DNA of 64,000 bases from Paenibacillus sp. FSL R5-0517 (GTDB lineage: Bacteria > Bacillota > Bacilli > Paenibacillales > Paenibacillaceae): NCBI RefSeq assembly GCF_037974355.1, contig NZ_CP150235.1, forward strand, positions 6,572,001-6,636,000. The letters are read 5' to 3'. The notes under the pieces are model-generated. The model did no database searches and was not told the DNA's origin. It saw only the letters and a list, made by a program, of their open reading frames with translations. How positions within the stretch are numbered: position 1 is the first letter of the stretch; each line of letters opens with the position of its first letter. Positions 25,108 through 33,241 of the stretch are shown here, piece after piece. Made by a program: the position numbers and the translations under genes.

Positions 25108-25947
25108 ATGAACGTTGTAGATGCCCTGCTTAAAGTAATGCCTTATATCAGCAAGATCCTTAGAGAACCAGCCAGTTTAACTGTATATGATCACGAAAAG
25201 GTATTGGAGGTTATAACCACCGACAAGTTTGACCTTGGTTTTGAAAAAGGAATGGCGCTCTTGGACTCATTCCAGAACTTCGCCGTCTTGAAAAACGGAA
25301 GAGAAGCCAGTCTTTCCACGATTCCCAAGGAGGTTTTTGGTATTGAACTTGATACCCTGAATATTCCGATCTTTGATGATAACCAAAATGTTGTTGCTGT
25401 TTTCTGTGTATCTTACGACCAATCCAATCAGAACCAGCTTGAAGACATTATACAAGAAAATCAAACCATCAATGGAAACCTCGTTGATATGGTGCAGCAT
25501 GTCGCCGCCCATGCCGAAGAATTGCAAGCAACCAGTGAACAGATCTTGCAGAACACAAGACTTGCTGTTCAGAACTCTTCCCAAATCAACAAGGTAGCCG
25601 GATTCATTCGTGAAATCTCTGAACAGACCAATTTGCTTGGTCTGAATGCCGCTATTGAAGCTGCTCGTGTTGGTGAAGCTGGTGCCGGCTTCGGCGTGGT
25701 GGCTTCGGAAGTACGCAAACTCTCTGTGGATGCCAAACAGGCTACAAGTGATATCGATACCAGCCTGAGAGATGTACAACAGGTTATCAAACAGATGGAA
25801 GTTGAAGTCTCCCAGATTGCTGCCTCTTCACAGGAACAAGCAACGCTTGTATCATCCTTCACGGATGTGATTGAGCAGCTTAATGAAACAGGTGCACGAA
25901 TGAAAGCTCTGTCCGAGCAACTGATCAGCTATTCGGTTAATAAATAA
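25108..25947 (+). CDS. Soluble methyl-accepting chemotaxis-type protein
   Basis: Cytoplasmic chemoreceptor-like protein of 279 aa with no membrane helix. The N-terminal domain (about residues 1-110) is PAS- or DUF-like and ends in the strand VVAVFCVSYD. The C-terminal MCP signalling domain spans about 135-275 with the hairpin tip ISEQTNLLGLNAAIEAARVGEAGAGFGVVA, the conserved CheA/CheW contact region. The short signalling domain is typical of small soluble MCPs in Firmicutes. ATG 25108 follows AAAGGATGG. It stands alone; the signal may be internal, such as redox or a metabolite. Confidence 0.92.
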   Translation: MNVVDALLKVMPYISKILREPASLTVYDHEKVLEVITTDKFDLGFEKGMALLDSFQNFAVLKNGREASLSTIPKEVFGIELDTLNIPIFDDNQNVVAVFCVSYDQSNQNQLEDIIQENQTINGNLVDMVQHVAAHAEELQATSEQILQNTRLAVQNSSQINKVAGFIREISEQTNLLGLNAAIEAARVGEAGAGFGVVASEVRKLSVDAKQATSDIDTSLRDVQQVIKQMEVEVSQIAASSQEQATLVSSFTDVIEQLNETGARMKALSEQLISYSVNK

Positions 25948-26004
25948 ATTATATGTATATCCAGATGAACTTCAACTCGTGTGAAGATACATCTTATATG
26001 CAAC

Positions 26005-26053
26005 AAACAGGACTCGGGTTGCCCATGATGGATAATCCAAGTCCTGTTTTTTG
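26005..26053 (+). terminator. Terminator of the MCP gene
   Basis: AAACAGGACTCGG pairs with CCAAGTCCTGTTT, followed by TTTTTTG. It lies between convergent genes and may serve both. Confidence 0.85.
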
Positions 26054-26095
26054 TTATGTCCATTTGTATATGACCAACGATATTCAGATGAAATC

Positions 26096-27532
26096 TTAAT
26101 TGGCTACATGTATTGATTTATCTCCAATAACTTCTTCTTCCGACTGCCAGCACTCCACTTCACCCGGAATATGAATCCGGTCACGCGTAAAGACAGGATC
26201 ACGTCCTTCAGCCTTCTGTTTCTTGTAGTCCTTCAATGCTTCAAAGGTGACCTTGGACAGCATCAGGATGGCAATCAGGTTCACCACCACCATCAGCCCC
26301 ATGAACAGGTCAGCCAAATCCCACACGAGCTGAACTTTGGCAACTGCGCCAAACACCACCATCGCGATGACGCAAATGCGGTATACCCACAGCCAAACTT
26401 TGTTGGATTTGATAAACTCAATGTTGGTTTCCCCGTAGTAATAATTTCCGATGAGTGTACTGAAGGCAAACAGGAACACCATAACCGCCAGGAATCCCGA
26501 TGCCCATGAACCAATATGAACACTTAATGCAGCCTGAGTTAACTCAATGCCACCCAGACTGGAGCCCTTGTACACTCCTGATAGCAAAATAATCATGGCG
26601 GTACTTGTACATATTACCAACGTATCTGTCAGTACGCCAAACGCCTGAATGAGTCCCTGTTTCACCGGATGTGTTGTATCCGCTGTTGCAGCCGCATTCG
26701 GGGCACTACCCATGCCCGCCTCATTGGAGAACAATCCGCGTTTCACACCGTTCATCAGTGCAGCGCCCAACGTTCCGCCAGCCACCTGTTCGATGCCGAA
26801 GGCACTTTTCACAATTAATGCAATCATGGCCGGAAGCTGGGTAATGTTCGCCAGCACCACAAAAGCCGCCACCCCAATGTACAAAACAGCAAGCACAACG
26901 ACGATGTATTCCGAGGCCTTTGCAATTCGTTTGACACCGCCCATAATAATCCCAGCAAATATCACAGCCATAATGATCCCTACCGTTAACCGATCCGTAC
27001 CAAATGAGTTTTGGAATGCTACGGTAATGGTGTTGGACTGCACCGCATTAAAGACCAAACCGAATGAGAGCGTAATGAGAATGGCGAATAAAATCCCCAT
27101 CCAGCGTTTGCCCAGCCCACGCTCCATATAATACGCCGGACCCCCACGGAATCCACCCTTATCCTTCACTTTATAGATCTGAGCGAGCGTACTCTCCACA
27201 AAACTGGAGGCTGATCCGATAATTGCAATGATCCACATCCAGAATATAGCACCAGGACCCCCCAATGCGATAGCCAATGCTATACCGGTAATATTCCCTG
27301 TACCTACACGGGCCGCCATACTGATACAGAACGCCTGAAAAGGGGAAATTTTGCCTGGCTCCTTGCTTTTCCGCTCTAGAAGCACCTTCACCATATCTCC
27401 AAGCATGCGGAATTGCATGAATCGGGTCTTGGTGGTGAAGTATATACCACATACTACCAATAATATAATTAACACTTTGGACCATAGAAAATCATTGAAA
27501 ATGCCGACAATATCTTGTATTGTTTGCTCCAT
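26096..27532 (-). CDS. Sodium:alanine/glutamine symporter (AGCS family)
   Basis: Sodium-coupled amino-acid importer of the AGCS family, 478 aa, with about ten to eleven membrane helices. Family signatures seen: GTGNITGIALAIALGGPGAIFWMW is split here into GTGNITGIA (near residue 77) and GGPGAIFWMW; GGPAYYMERGLG (near 130); and NGVKRGLFSNEAGMGSAPNAA is represented by RGLFSNEAGMGSAP (near 267). AGCS proteins carry alanine, glycine or glutamine. A GlnL-type regulator is divergent across a 330-base gap; in Bacillus subtilis GlnL controls the AGCS glutamine carrier GlnT, so glutamine is the favoured substrate here by context. Confidence 0.93.
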   Translation of the reverse strand: MEQTIQDIVGIFNDFLWSKVLIILLVVCGIYFTTKTRFMQFRMLGDMVKVLLERKSKEPGKISPFQAFCISMAARVGTGNITGIALAIALGGPGAIFWMWIIAIIGSASSFVESTLAQIYKVKDKGGFRGGPAYYMERGLGKRWMGILFAILITLSFGLVFNAVQSNTITVAFQNSFGTDRLTVGIIMAVIFAGIIMGGVKRIAKASEYIVVVLAVLYIGVAAFVVLANITQLPAMIALIVKSAFGIEQVAGGTLGAALMNGVKRGLFSNEAGMGSAPNAAATADTTHPVKQGLIQAFGVLTDTLVICTSTAMIILLSGVYKGSSLGGIELTQAALSVHIGSWASGFLAVMVFLFAFSTLIGNYYYGETNIEFIKSNKVWLWVYRICVIAMVVFGAVAKVQLVWDLADLFMGLMVVVNLIAILMLSKVTFEALKDYKKQKAEGRDPVFTRDRIHIPGEVECWQSEEEVIGDKSIHVAN

Positions 27533-27862
27533 CGGTATGCCCCTTTTATGGTGTATTTCAATTACAGAGATGGTTCACGTGAAAAGTTTGTACCATTCTG
27601 CACAATACTTGCCCCGGACTTGGGGATGTTACTTATACTACAAGGGCATCTACGAAAATCGACAAATACCTACATGCAATTTCAATATTTAAATTTAAAA
27701 ATGTTCTTTGATCGCCCAATCATTGTCATTTAACCTAACATGTCAGGTTCTATACAAGAGGGAACGGAACGATTACACTGGAACGAGAGTTCATGGCGGA
27801 GTTAACCGCCTTTACCATAGATTTTTCAATCACACCATTCGCAGAGAAAGGGAATGACTGAC
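27533..27862. other. Intergenic region between AGCS symporter and glnL-like gene
   Basis: Holds the divergent promoters. The clearest element is AACCTAACATGTCAGGTT at 27732-27749, an 18-bp palindrome with one mismatched pair. I did not find the TTTTGT direct repeats described for GlnL of Bacillus subtilis. No coding frame is convincing. Confidence 0.5.
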
Positions 27863-28792
27863 ATGCGTTATTTTATCGTGGATGATGATCCTGGCGTTCG
27901 TTCCATGCTGATGGATATTATTGAGGATGAAGGCCTTGGCGATATTGCCGGGGAAGCTGAGGACGGAGCACATATTCACGCGGAACTGATGGAACTGCAT
28001 AAGGTGGATGTCCTGCTGATTGATCTGCTGATGCCACAACGAGACGGGATTCAGACCGTGCGGGCGCTTGAAGGAAGGTTCGAGGGCAAGATCGTCATGA
28101 TCTCCCAGATCGAGTCGAAAAATATGATTGGCGAAGCCTATTCGCTAGGCATTGAATATTATATTACAAAGCCCATTAACCGATTGGAGATCCTATCTGT
28201 TCTGCGGTTGGTCAGCGAAAGGGTTCGGATGCAGCAATCCATCGCAGATATTCAACGGACGTTGCAGGGATTGTCCGGTTTGCATCTGAATGAGCGTACT
28301 GCGGCTCCGGTTCCGGACAAAACCATTACAACAGCAGGACACTTCCTGCTGTCCGAGATGGGCATGATCGGCGAAGCGGGCAGCAGGGATCTGCTGGACA
28401 TGCTGGAATATCTGGAGCAGGTAGAGACCGATGAGCATAAACTGTCCCCCTATATGTTCCCGTCTCTCAAAGACATCTTTCATAACGTAGCGATTCGCAA
28501 GTTGGGTGAGAACGCCTCACTCGCAGAGATTAACAAGGAGATTAAGGCATCGGAACAACGGGTTCGCAGAGCCATCTTCCAGACACTGAGCCATGTGGTG
28601 TCTCTTGGATTAACCGATTATACACATCCCAAGTTTGAGAACTATGCATCCAAATTTTTTGATTTCACCGAAATTCGCAAGAAAATGCTGGAGCTGCAAA
28701 ACAACGTGGAACCTTCCCTGTCCCAGACACGCATCAATACGAAAAAATTCGTACAGGTTCTATATTTGGAAGCCAAACGAATGCTGCATTAG
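27863..28792 (+). CDS. GlnL (YcbB)-family response regulator, orphan
   Basis: Response regulator of 309 aa resembling GlnL of Bacillus subtilis, which activates glutamine use. The receiver covers residues 1-120: MRYFIVDDDPG, phospho-acceptor D54 in LLIDLLMPQRDG, and YYITKPINRLE with the conserved Lys. The C-terminal YcbB domain (about 180-309) contains the helices of the unusual DNA-binding region (LGENASLAEINKEIKASEQRVRRAIFQ is split as LGENASLAEINKEIK and SEQRVRRAIFQ). ATG 27863 is chosen because AAAGGG precedes it at good spacing, whereas an ATG nine bases upstream lies directly on the ribosome site. No GlnK-like kinase is adjacent, so the kinase must lie elsewhere or the regulator is an orphan. 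Confidence 0.9.
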   Translation: MRYFIVDDDPGVRSMLMDIIEDEGLGDIAGEAEDGAHIHAELMELHKVDVLLIDLLMPQRDGIQTVRALEGRFEGKIVMISQIESKNMIGEAYSLGIEYYITKPINRLEILSVLRLVSERVRMQQSIADIQRTLQGLSGLHLNERTAAPVPDKTITTAGHFLLSEMGMIGEAGSRDLLDMLEYLEQVETDEHKLSPYMFPSLKDIFHNVAIRKLGENASLAEINKEIKASEQRVRRAIFQTLSHVVSLGLTDYTHPKFENYASKFFDFTEIRKKMLELQNNVEPSLSQTRINTKKFVQVLYLEAKRMLH

Positions 28793-28825
28793 ACAGATAG
28801 ATATTGACTGTGGCAACAAAAACAA

Positions 28826-28901
28826 ACGGACATGAATATGACGCCGGTAGGATACCGCCTCTTCAACTGAGGCTGTTTATACCGGCTATATTCATGCCCG
28901 T
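28826..28901. terminator. Large hairpin after glnL-like gene
   Basis: ACGGACATGAATATGACGCC pairs with sequence ending GGCTATATTCATGCCCGT, with an inner GCCTC-TTCAACT-GAGGC. It is stable and lies between convergent genes but lacks a T-run, so termination is likely but not certain. Confidence 0.55.
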
Positions 28902-28967
28902 CTGTACGATCAAGTGTTACTTATCTATGTGATTCGTTCTGTATATAAAATTAAAATCCCTTCGGGT

Positions 28968-29144
28968 TCAGGCCCGTGAATGGTTTCGGCTAATTCGGTT
29001 ATACTCATTAATCAATTCGTCCAATGCCATAGACTGCCGAATCACATCGGGATGTCCAAGACCACCCTTGTTATGCTCTACCAGCATATAAAGGTTATGT
29101 CTGGCCTTTTCTATTTTATTTTTCAAATCCAAACTCATAACCAT
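28968..29144 (-). CDS. Spo0E-like aspartyl-phosphate phosphatase, 58 aa
   Basis: Short protein of the Spo0E family, which dephosphorylates the response regulator Spo0A or its relatives and so delays sporulation. The family pattern is clear: an N-terminal helix LKNKIEKARHNLYMLVEH, a turn NKGGLGHPDV, and a second helix carrying the conserved SxxLDELINEYNR (here S38, L41, D42). The two helices form the known antiparallel hairpin. AAGGAGG lies 11 bases before ATG 29144; an in-frame ATG two codons on is an alternative. It stands alone on the minus strand between convergent and divergent neighbours. Confidence 0.88.
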   Translation of the reverse strand: MVMSLDLKNKIEKARHNLYMLVEHNKGGLGHPDVIRQSMALDELINEYNRISRNHSRA

Positions 29145-29579
29145 AACCCCTGATACCTCCTTATTCTGTGAACCATTTTAGTTTTTCCTGTCAATCTATA
29201 GTGGGATTAACATATGGCATAGGAGACAAGGATGTTTTGTATTCTTCTCCATTTTTTGATAAAGAATATTTTATCATACAAGTGCTTATCCGAAAATGGC
29301 TGATATGACGCAATTTTAGCGGTAATCACGGGGGCTTTATTCTTATATCCAACCTCATCATTCACGGCCAGAATGGATTGTGTCGTAAATGTGTATATTA
29401 GAAAAACAAAAAGTCTATTGGTTCAAAAGGTAATAAAATCCCTTTCCATAATGGGGTCATTCAGGTACAATAGGGCGATGTGTGTGTCCGGACCCGGCGG
29501 ATACAAATGATGTAATTTAGAGGACGGCCAACGACGGCCATTGATCCTGATTTGATATTATTGGAGGCTTATCATCAAC
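29145..29579. other. Intergenic region upstream of satP-like gene
   Basis: About 435 bases, mostly AT-rich. It holds the promoters of the Spo0E-like gene (minus) and the acetate transporter (plus), and a short direct repeat ACGGCCA at about 29523 and 29533. The transporter's ribosome site TTGGAGG is at its right edge. No gene seen. Confidence 0.55.
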
Positions 29580-30203
29580 ATGCAGACCGATTCACAGACT
29601 AAAGTCAAAATTGTTAACGCCGATCCCAGCGCAATGGGATTATTTGGGTTGGCTATCGTAACCCTGGTCGCTTCTTCCCAAAAGCTTGGCATCACAGATG
29701 GACTTAGCTACGCTATTCCTTGGGCAATCTTCCTGGGCGCCTTTGCCCAGTTATTTGCATGCATTCAAGATTCCAAACGCAACAATACCTTTGGCACAAC
29801 CGCTTTTGGTGCGTACGCATTCTTCTGGTTCGCCATGGCGGCCAATTGGATGATCAAAATGGGCGTATTTGGCTCCACGCTTGCGGAACAGGCTGATGGC
29901 AAGCAGCTCGGATTTGCTTTTGCCGGATACCTTGTATTCACCCTGTTCATGACCATCGGTGCGATTGAAGCGAATAAAGTATTGCTGATCATCTTCATTC
30001 TGATTGACTTCCTGTTCCTTGGCTTGACCTTTGACGCTTTCGGCGTAGCTCCTCACATTTTCCACACCATTGCAGCATACGCTGAAATGGCGATCGGAAT
30101 TGTGTCCCTGTATGGTACAGGTGCTTCGGTACTGAACGCTCACTTCGGCTATGCGTTCTTGCCAATCGGCAAACCGTCCGGCATTTTCAAGCCCAAGGCT
30201 TAA
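29580..30203 (+). CDS. Acetate uptake transporter (GPR1/FUN34/YaaH, SatP type)
   Basis: Six-helix membrane protein of 207 aa in the AceTr (SatP/YaaH) family of acetate and succinate uptake channels. The N-terminal family motif NPAPLGL appears here in altered form as NADPSAMGLFGLA (near residues 14-26). Hydrophobic helices follow at about 22-40, 46-64, 75-95, 108-128, 134-152 and 160-180. Conserved FGTTAFGAYAFFW and FGVAPHIFHT blocks are present. GGAGG lies a little upstream of ATG. It is monocistronic and ends at a strong terminator. Confidence 0.92.
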   Translation: MQTDSQTKVKIVNADPSAMGLFGLAIVTLVASSQKLGITDGLSYAIPWAIFLGAFAQLFACIQDSKRNNTFGTTAFGAYAFFWFAMAANWMIKMGVFGSTLAEQADGKQLGFAFAGYLVFTLFMTIGAIEANKVLLIIFILIDFLFLGLTFDAFGVAPHIFHTIAAYAEMAIGIVSLYGTGASVLNAHFGYAFLPIGKPSGIFKPKA

Positions 30204-30214
30204 TATACAGCAGT

Positions 30215-30254
30215 AAACCGCCAGCGCGCCGGTCCGCGCCTGGCGGTTTTTTTT
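30215..30254 (+). terminator. Terminator of the acetate transporter
   Basis: AAACCGCCAG and CTGGCGGTTT pair perfectly, with further GC pairing in GCGCG/CGCGC, followed by TTTTTTT. Confidence 0.92.
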
Positions 30255-30377
30255 GCAGTCCAACTTCATTTGAATATGGTTCTGACCGACACCTATACTA
30301 GGGATAACAGATCAAAAAAGACCCTGCAACACCTCAAATGAAATGTCACAGCAGCCATACGGTAAGGAGGAACAAGC

Positions 30378-30926
30378 ATGAGAGAAATACCGAAACCTAC
30401 GGAGATGGATCAGGTGGAGAAAAAGTATGTACGCGAAACGCGTTGTTTTAAGACGGCACGGGTGTTCCCAACCGATGTCAACAATCACAACACCCTGTTC
30501 GGCGGGAAGCTGATGTCCTACATCGATGATATCGCATCCATTGCCGCTTCCAAGCTATGCCGGGTCAATACCGTTACCGCATCAACCGACTCGGTAGACT
30601 TCCTGTACCCGATTAACCCAACAGATTCCGTTACGCTGGAATCGTTCGCGTCGTGGACCGGGCGCAGTTCCATGGAGATTTTTGTGAAAGTGATTCGTGA
30701 GGATCTGAAGACCGGAGAGAAAAAAATCGCGGCGACTGCCTTTCTGACCTTTGTGGCCCTGGACGAAAATAATCGCAAACTGATCGTACCCCGCATTATC
30801 CCAGAGACGGAAGAAGAGAAGAAACTATACGAGACCGCTCCGGATCGGGCGGCCATGCGGAAAAGGCGGCGGGAAGAGAGCAAGAAATTCGCTGACTTCC
30901 TGACCGTTACTTATCCTTGGGAATAA
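30378..30926 (+). CDS. Acyl-CoA thioesterase (hotdog, YkhA/BACH type)
   Basis: Hot-dog-fold thioesterase of 182 aa that hydrolyses acyl-CoA to free CoA and fatty acid. Family landmarks: RVFPTDVNNHNTLFGGKLMSYIDDIASIAA (Asn and Asp of the active site; N at about 41, D near 53) is read here in parts as NNHNTLFGGKLM and YIDDIASIAASK; TASTDSVDFLYPI and SWTGRSSMEIFVKV follow. It works as a hexamer in relatives. TAAGGAGG lies 9 bases before ATG. It is followed by convergent genes. Confidence 0.92.
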   Translation: MREIPKPTEMDQVEKKYVRETRCFKTARVFPTDVNNHNTLFGGKLMSYIDDIASIAASKLCRVNTVTASTDSVDFLYPINPTDSVTLESFASWTGRSSMEIFVKVIREDLKTGEKKIAATAFLTFVALDENNRKLIVPRIIPETEEEKKLYETAPDRAAMRKRRREESKKFADFLTVTYPWE

Positions 30927-30961
30927 GAATACGCTAAACAAGCACAAGCTTGAACCAAGGG

Positions 30962-32038
30962 TTACCTGGACGATGCCGGATAAATGGATACCGCCCTGTT
31001 ATCCGGCAGTTCGCCACCCATGGAGACACACCACTGTTGATAAATACGATATGCCGCACCACTCTCCAGCAATCCCTGACAAGTGTATATGCCCTCTTCG
31101 ATGGAATTGACACGCCCCGCTGCGTACAAGCGGAATCCTCCATTTAACAGAACCTGATTCACAAAAGCAATATGACCGTCACCGCTTAATACACTTTCCG
31201 CCACTTCCAGCTGCTTCGCAGCCGTCCAGACCAGTTCCGGTACGGGCATATCCAATTCATAGGCTGCAGGATCAACCAATTCCAGCTTCATATCACCATC
31301 TTCCACGGCGTATACGCGGGTTGGCCGATCAATATACAGATCCTCAGAACCTTCCATTCCCTGCACCACATAAGCACGACGATAATTAAACCGGGTAAGC
31401 AGCTTCGCAATCCGATCCAGAAAGGTATTATGAAACACACCAAACACCAGATACGGTGAATGGTTATAATCAATGAGTTTCTCTGCTGTGTTAAACACCG
31501 TGCGGAATCCCAGCTCTTCCCGTAACGGACGAAGCTTGCGAAGAGGCTCACACCACTCCTCGGAGGATACATACATGACACCTGAATGGAGCGCAGCGCC
31601 TTGGGCATCTGCCCGATCCATCTTACCCGTATCTATTCCTGCTTCCTTCAACAGTACCGACAGCGTAACGCCCCACTTGGGCGGTAAAGGATCACTCCCG
31701 TGCAAAGTCACAGGCAACCCGGCTGCCGCGAGTACAAATGCAACCGGAAACGTGGCCATGAACGACTTCGTCCGCCCGTCATAGGGACCAGCACAGTCCA
31801 ATCCGTCCTGAAAAACGGAGAAACGTTCCGCACTGTTACGACATGCATGAACAAAGGCTTCCAGTTCCTCGACGTTTTCCATTTTCATTCGTTCAGCCAT
31901 GAGAAAGGCAGCCGTCTGGGCAGGGGAAACCTCCTGTTTCAGGATTTTCTCTGCAACGGTCAGTGCCTCTGTATAATTCAGATCACGCGAGCCTCGTTTC
32001 CCACGTCCGACCTCTCGGAGTATCTGAGACATATCCAT
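30962..32038 (-). CDS. TrpD2-like (anthranilate phosphoribosyltransferase-like) protein
   Basis: Protein of 358 aa related to glycosyl transferase family 3 and closest to the TrpD2/YbiB group rather than true TrpD. An N-terminal helical domain (residues 1-80, TAAFLMAERMKMENVEEL) is followed by a catalytic-type domain with CAGPYDGRTKSFMAT (near residues 80-95) in place of the GTGGD motif of TrpD, so PRPP binding is probably altered. TrpD2 proteins bind DNA in E. coli. The ATG at 32038 follows GGAGG by 7 bases. It lies 18 bases after the ANTAR gene on the same strand, so both form an operon divergent from the nitrite genes. A role in nitrite assimilation is inferred from position. Confidence 0.82.
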   Translation of the reverse strand: MDMSQILREVGRGKRGSRDLNYTEALTVAEKILKQEVSPAQTAAFLMAERMKMENVEELEAFVHACRNSAERFSVFQDGLDCAGPYDGRTKSFMATFPVAFVLAAAGLPVTLHGSDPLPPKWGVTLSVLLKEAGIDTGKMDRADAQGAALHSGVMYVSSEEWCEPLRKLRPLREELGFRTVFNTAEKLIDYNHSPYLVFGVFHNTFLDRIAKLLTRFNYRRAYVVQGMEGSEDLYIDRPTRVYAVEDGDMKLELVDPAAYELDMPVPELVWTAAKQLEVAESVLSGDGHIAFVNQVLLNGGFRLYAAGRVNSIEEGIYTCQGLLESGAAYRIYQQWCVSMGGELPDNRAVSIYPASSR

Positions 32039-32056
32039 GGAGAATCCTCCTTCCAA

Positions 32057-32650
32057 TTAAGACTGGAGCAGTTGATGCGCCTTCACAATGGCTGTGGCTA
32101 CATCGACCATCCGTTTGCGTTCATCCATCGCTTTCTTGCGTAACAGGTCATAGGCTTCAGCCTCGGAAATCTGCTTCAGATCACTAAGGATGGCCTTCGC
32201 CATATCAATCCACTTCCGATCTTCCAGCCTGGATTGCAACTGCTTCCGTTCCTGTTCCCACTGCTTGCGTTCCATGTAGCGCCGGGCTGCAAAGTGAAGC
32301 GTCCAATGTATCTCCGACCCGGTCATGGAAGGGGTAAGTATTCCATCAAATGAAGTTTCGATCTCGCAGGAGTCTGCGGAGGAAGAGGCTGTGTCTGGCG
32401 CGCACCACCAGAGCAGCGGGGAATCCGACTTTCCCTTTCCCAGGCAGTTCACCCAGTACTCCACGTCAGCCAGCGACAGATGCAAGATGGATGCTTCCGC
32501 CGCACGAGCCAGCTTCACCGCTTCCGCCTCACTGCCTGCCACCTGTACATGGTACCCGTTCGCTCCCAGCAGCCTCTCCGGTGTCAGAGGGATTGCATCG
32601 GACGAATCAGCTATCGTTGATTGTATACGGATGACCAATAAAGATCGCAT
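32057..32650 (-). CDS. ANTAR-domain antitermination regulator (NasT-like)
   Basis: RNA-binding regulator of 197 aa. The N-terminal half is receiver-like (MRSLLVIRIQ, then GYHVQVAGSEAEAVKLARAA) but lacks the clear phospho-acceptor Asp and acidic pair, so it is a degenerate receiver. The C-terminal ANTAR domain (about residues 135-195) shows the three-helix pattern KWIDMAKAILSDLKQISEAE, YDLLRKKAMDERKRM and VDVATAIVKAHQLL. ANTAR proteins bind paired hairpins in mRNA leaders and prevent termination. A matching hairpin and terminator occur in the leader of the divergent nirB operon, so that operon is the likely target. Confidence 0.88.
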   Translation of the reverse strand: MRSLLVIRIQSTIADSSDAIPLTPERLLGANGYHVQVAGSEAEAVKLARAAEASILHLSLADVEYWVNCLGKGKSDSPLLWWCAPDTASSSADSCEIETSFDGILTPSMTGSEIHWTLHFAARRYMERKQWEQERKQLQSRLEDRKWIDMAKAILSDLKQISEAEAYDLLRKKAMDERKRMVDVATAIVKAHQLLQS

Positions 32651-33010
32651 GATGGAGCAATCCCTCCCTGATTACGTATAATTAGAATCGTATTATTTAA
32701 GACATTAACACATGAAAGTGCTATATATGTTATATTACCTGACAAAAGCGCAAATCAATCTGATTTTATAAATGATTCCGAAGTAATAAATACAACAATC
32801 ATGACGGATCGTCCTAGTGACCCAAAAGAATAAAACACTAATCATGACACGTTTTCTATGCTTTTTGTAGTTACTGCCACACTATTTGCCACTAAAACAT
32901 TCATTTTCATGAATATATACCCTTAAAACCTCTTCGATCATTCGTGTTCCAATAAACTCATGTAAACATAATTAACTTTAAATTTCAAATACTTTTTTGT
33001 GTCAACTATA

Positions 33011-33039
33011 TTGACATGGTTAGATCGATCTTTTATAGT
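33011..33039 (+). promoter_or_regulatory. Sigma-A promoter of the nir operon
   Basis: TTGACA at 33011-33016, a 17-base spacer and TATAGT at 33034-33039. This is an almost perfect housekeeping promoter; transcription should start near 33046, just upstream of the ANTAR-type hairpin. The region 32651-33010 is AT-rich and shows no gene. Confidence 0.75.
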
Positions 33040-33072
33040 TAAGCCATAACAACTCCATATTTGAATCAATCA

Positions 33073-33106
33073 CAGTTACAACGGCGTAGCTGGTTGAAAC
33101 GGCAAT
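33073..33106 (+). promoter_or_regulatory. ANTAR-type antiterminator hairpins in nir leader
   Basis: Hairpin P1: CAGTTAC (33073-33079) pairs with GTAGCTG (33086-33092) around hexaloop AACGGC, which has A at position 1 and G at position 4, the defining loop of ANTAR targets. Directly after it, GTTG and CAAT can form a shorter P2 stem around AAACGG (A at position 1 but C at 4). The terminator begins two bases later, so P1/P2 bound by protein could block it. Confidence 0.7.
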
Positions 33107-33107
33107 G

Positions 33108-33182
33108 AAGCCTGTTTTGCAATCTCGGAGCAAGGGATGCGTATGTATATGCGCAGTCCTCCGAGGCATAACAGGCTTTTTC
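33108..33182 (+). terminator. Leader terminator (attenuator) before nirB
   Basis: AAGCCTGTT pairs with AACAGGCTT, extended by CTCGGAG/CTCCGAG and GCGTAT/ATATGCGC inside, followed by TTTTTCGATTTT. It ends about 60 bases before the nirB start, in the position of an attenuator. Confidence 0.85.
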
Positions 33183-33241
33183 GATTTTAGAGACAAGATT
33201 TTGAGGCAATTTGCACAATGGACCTAAGGGGGCTAATCATA

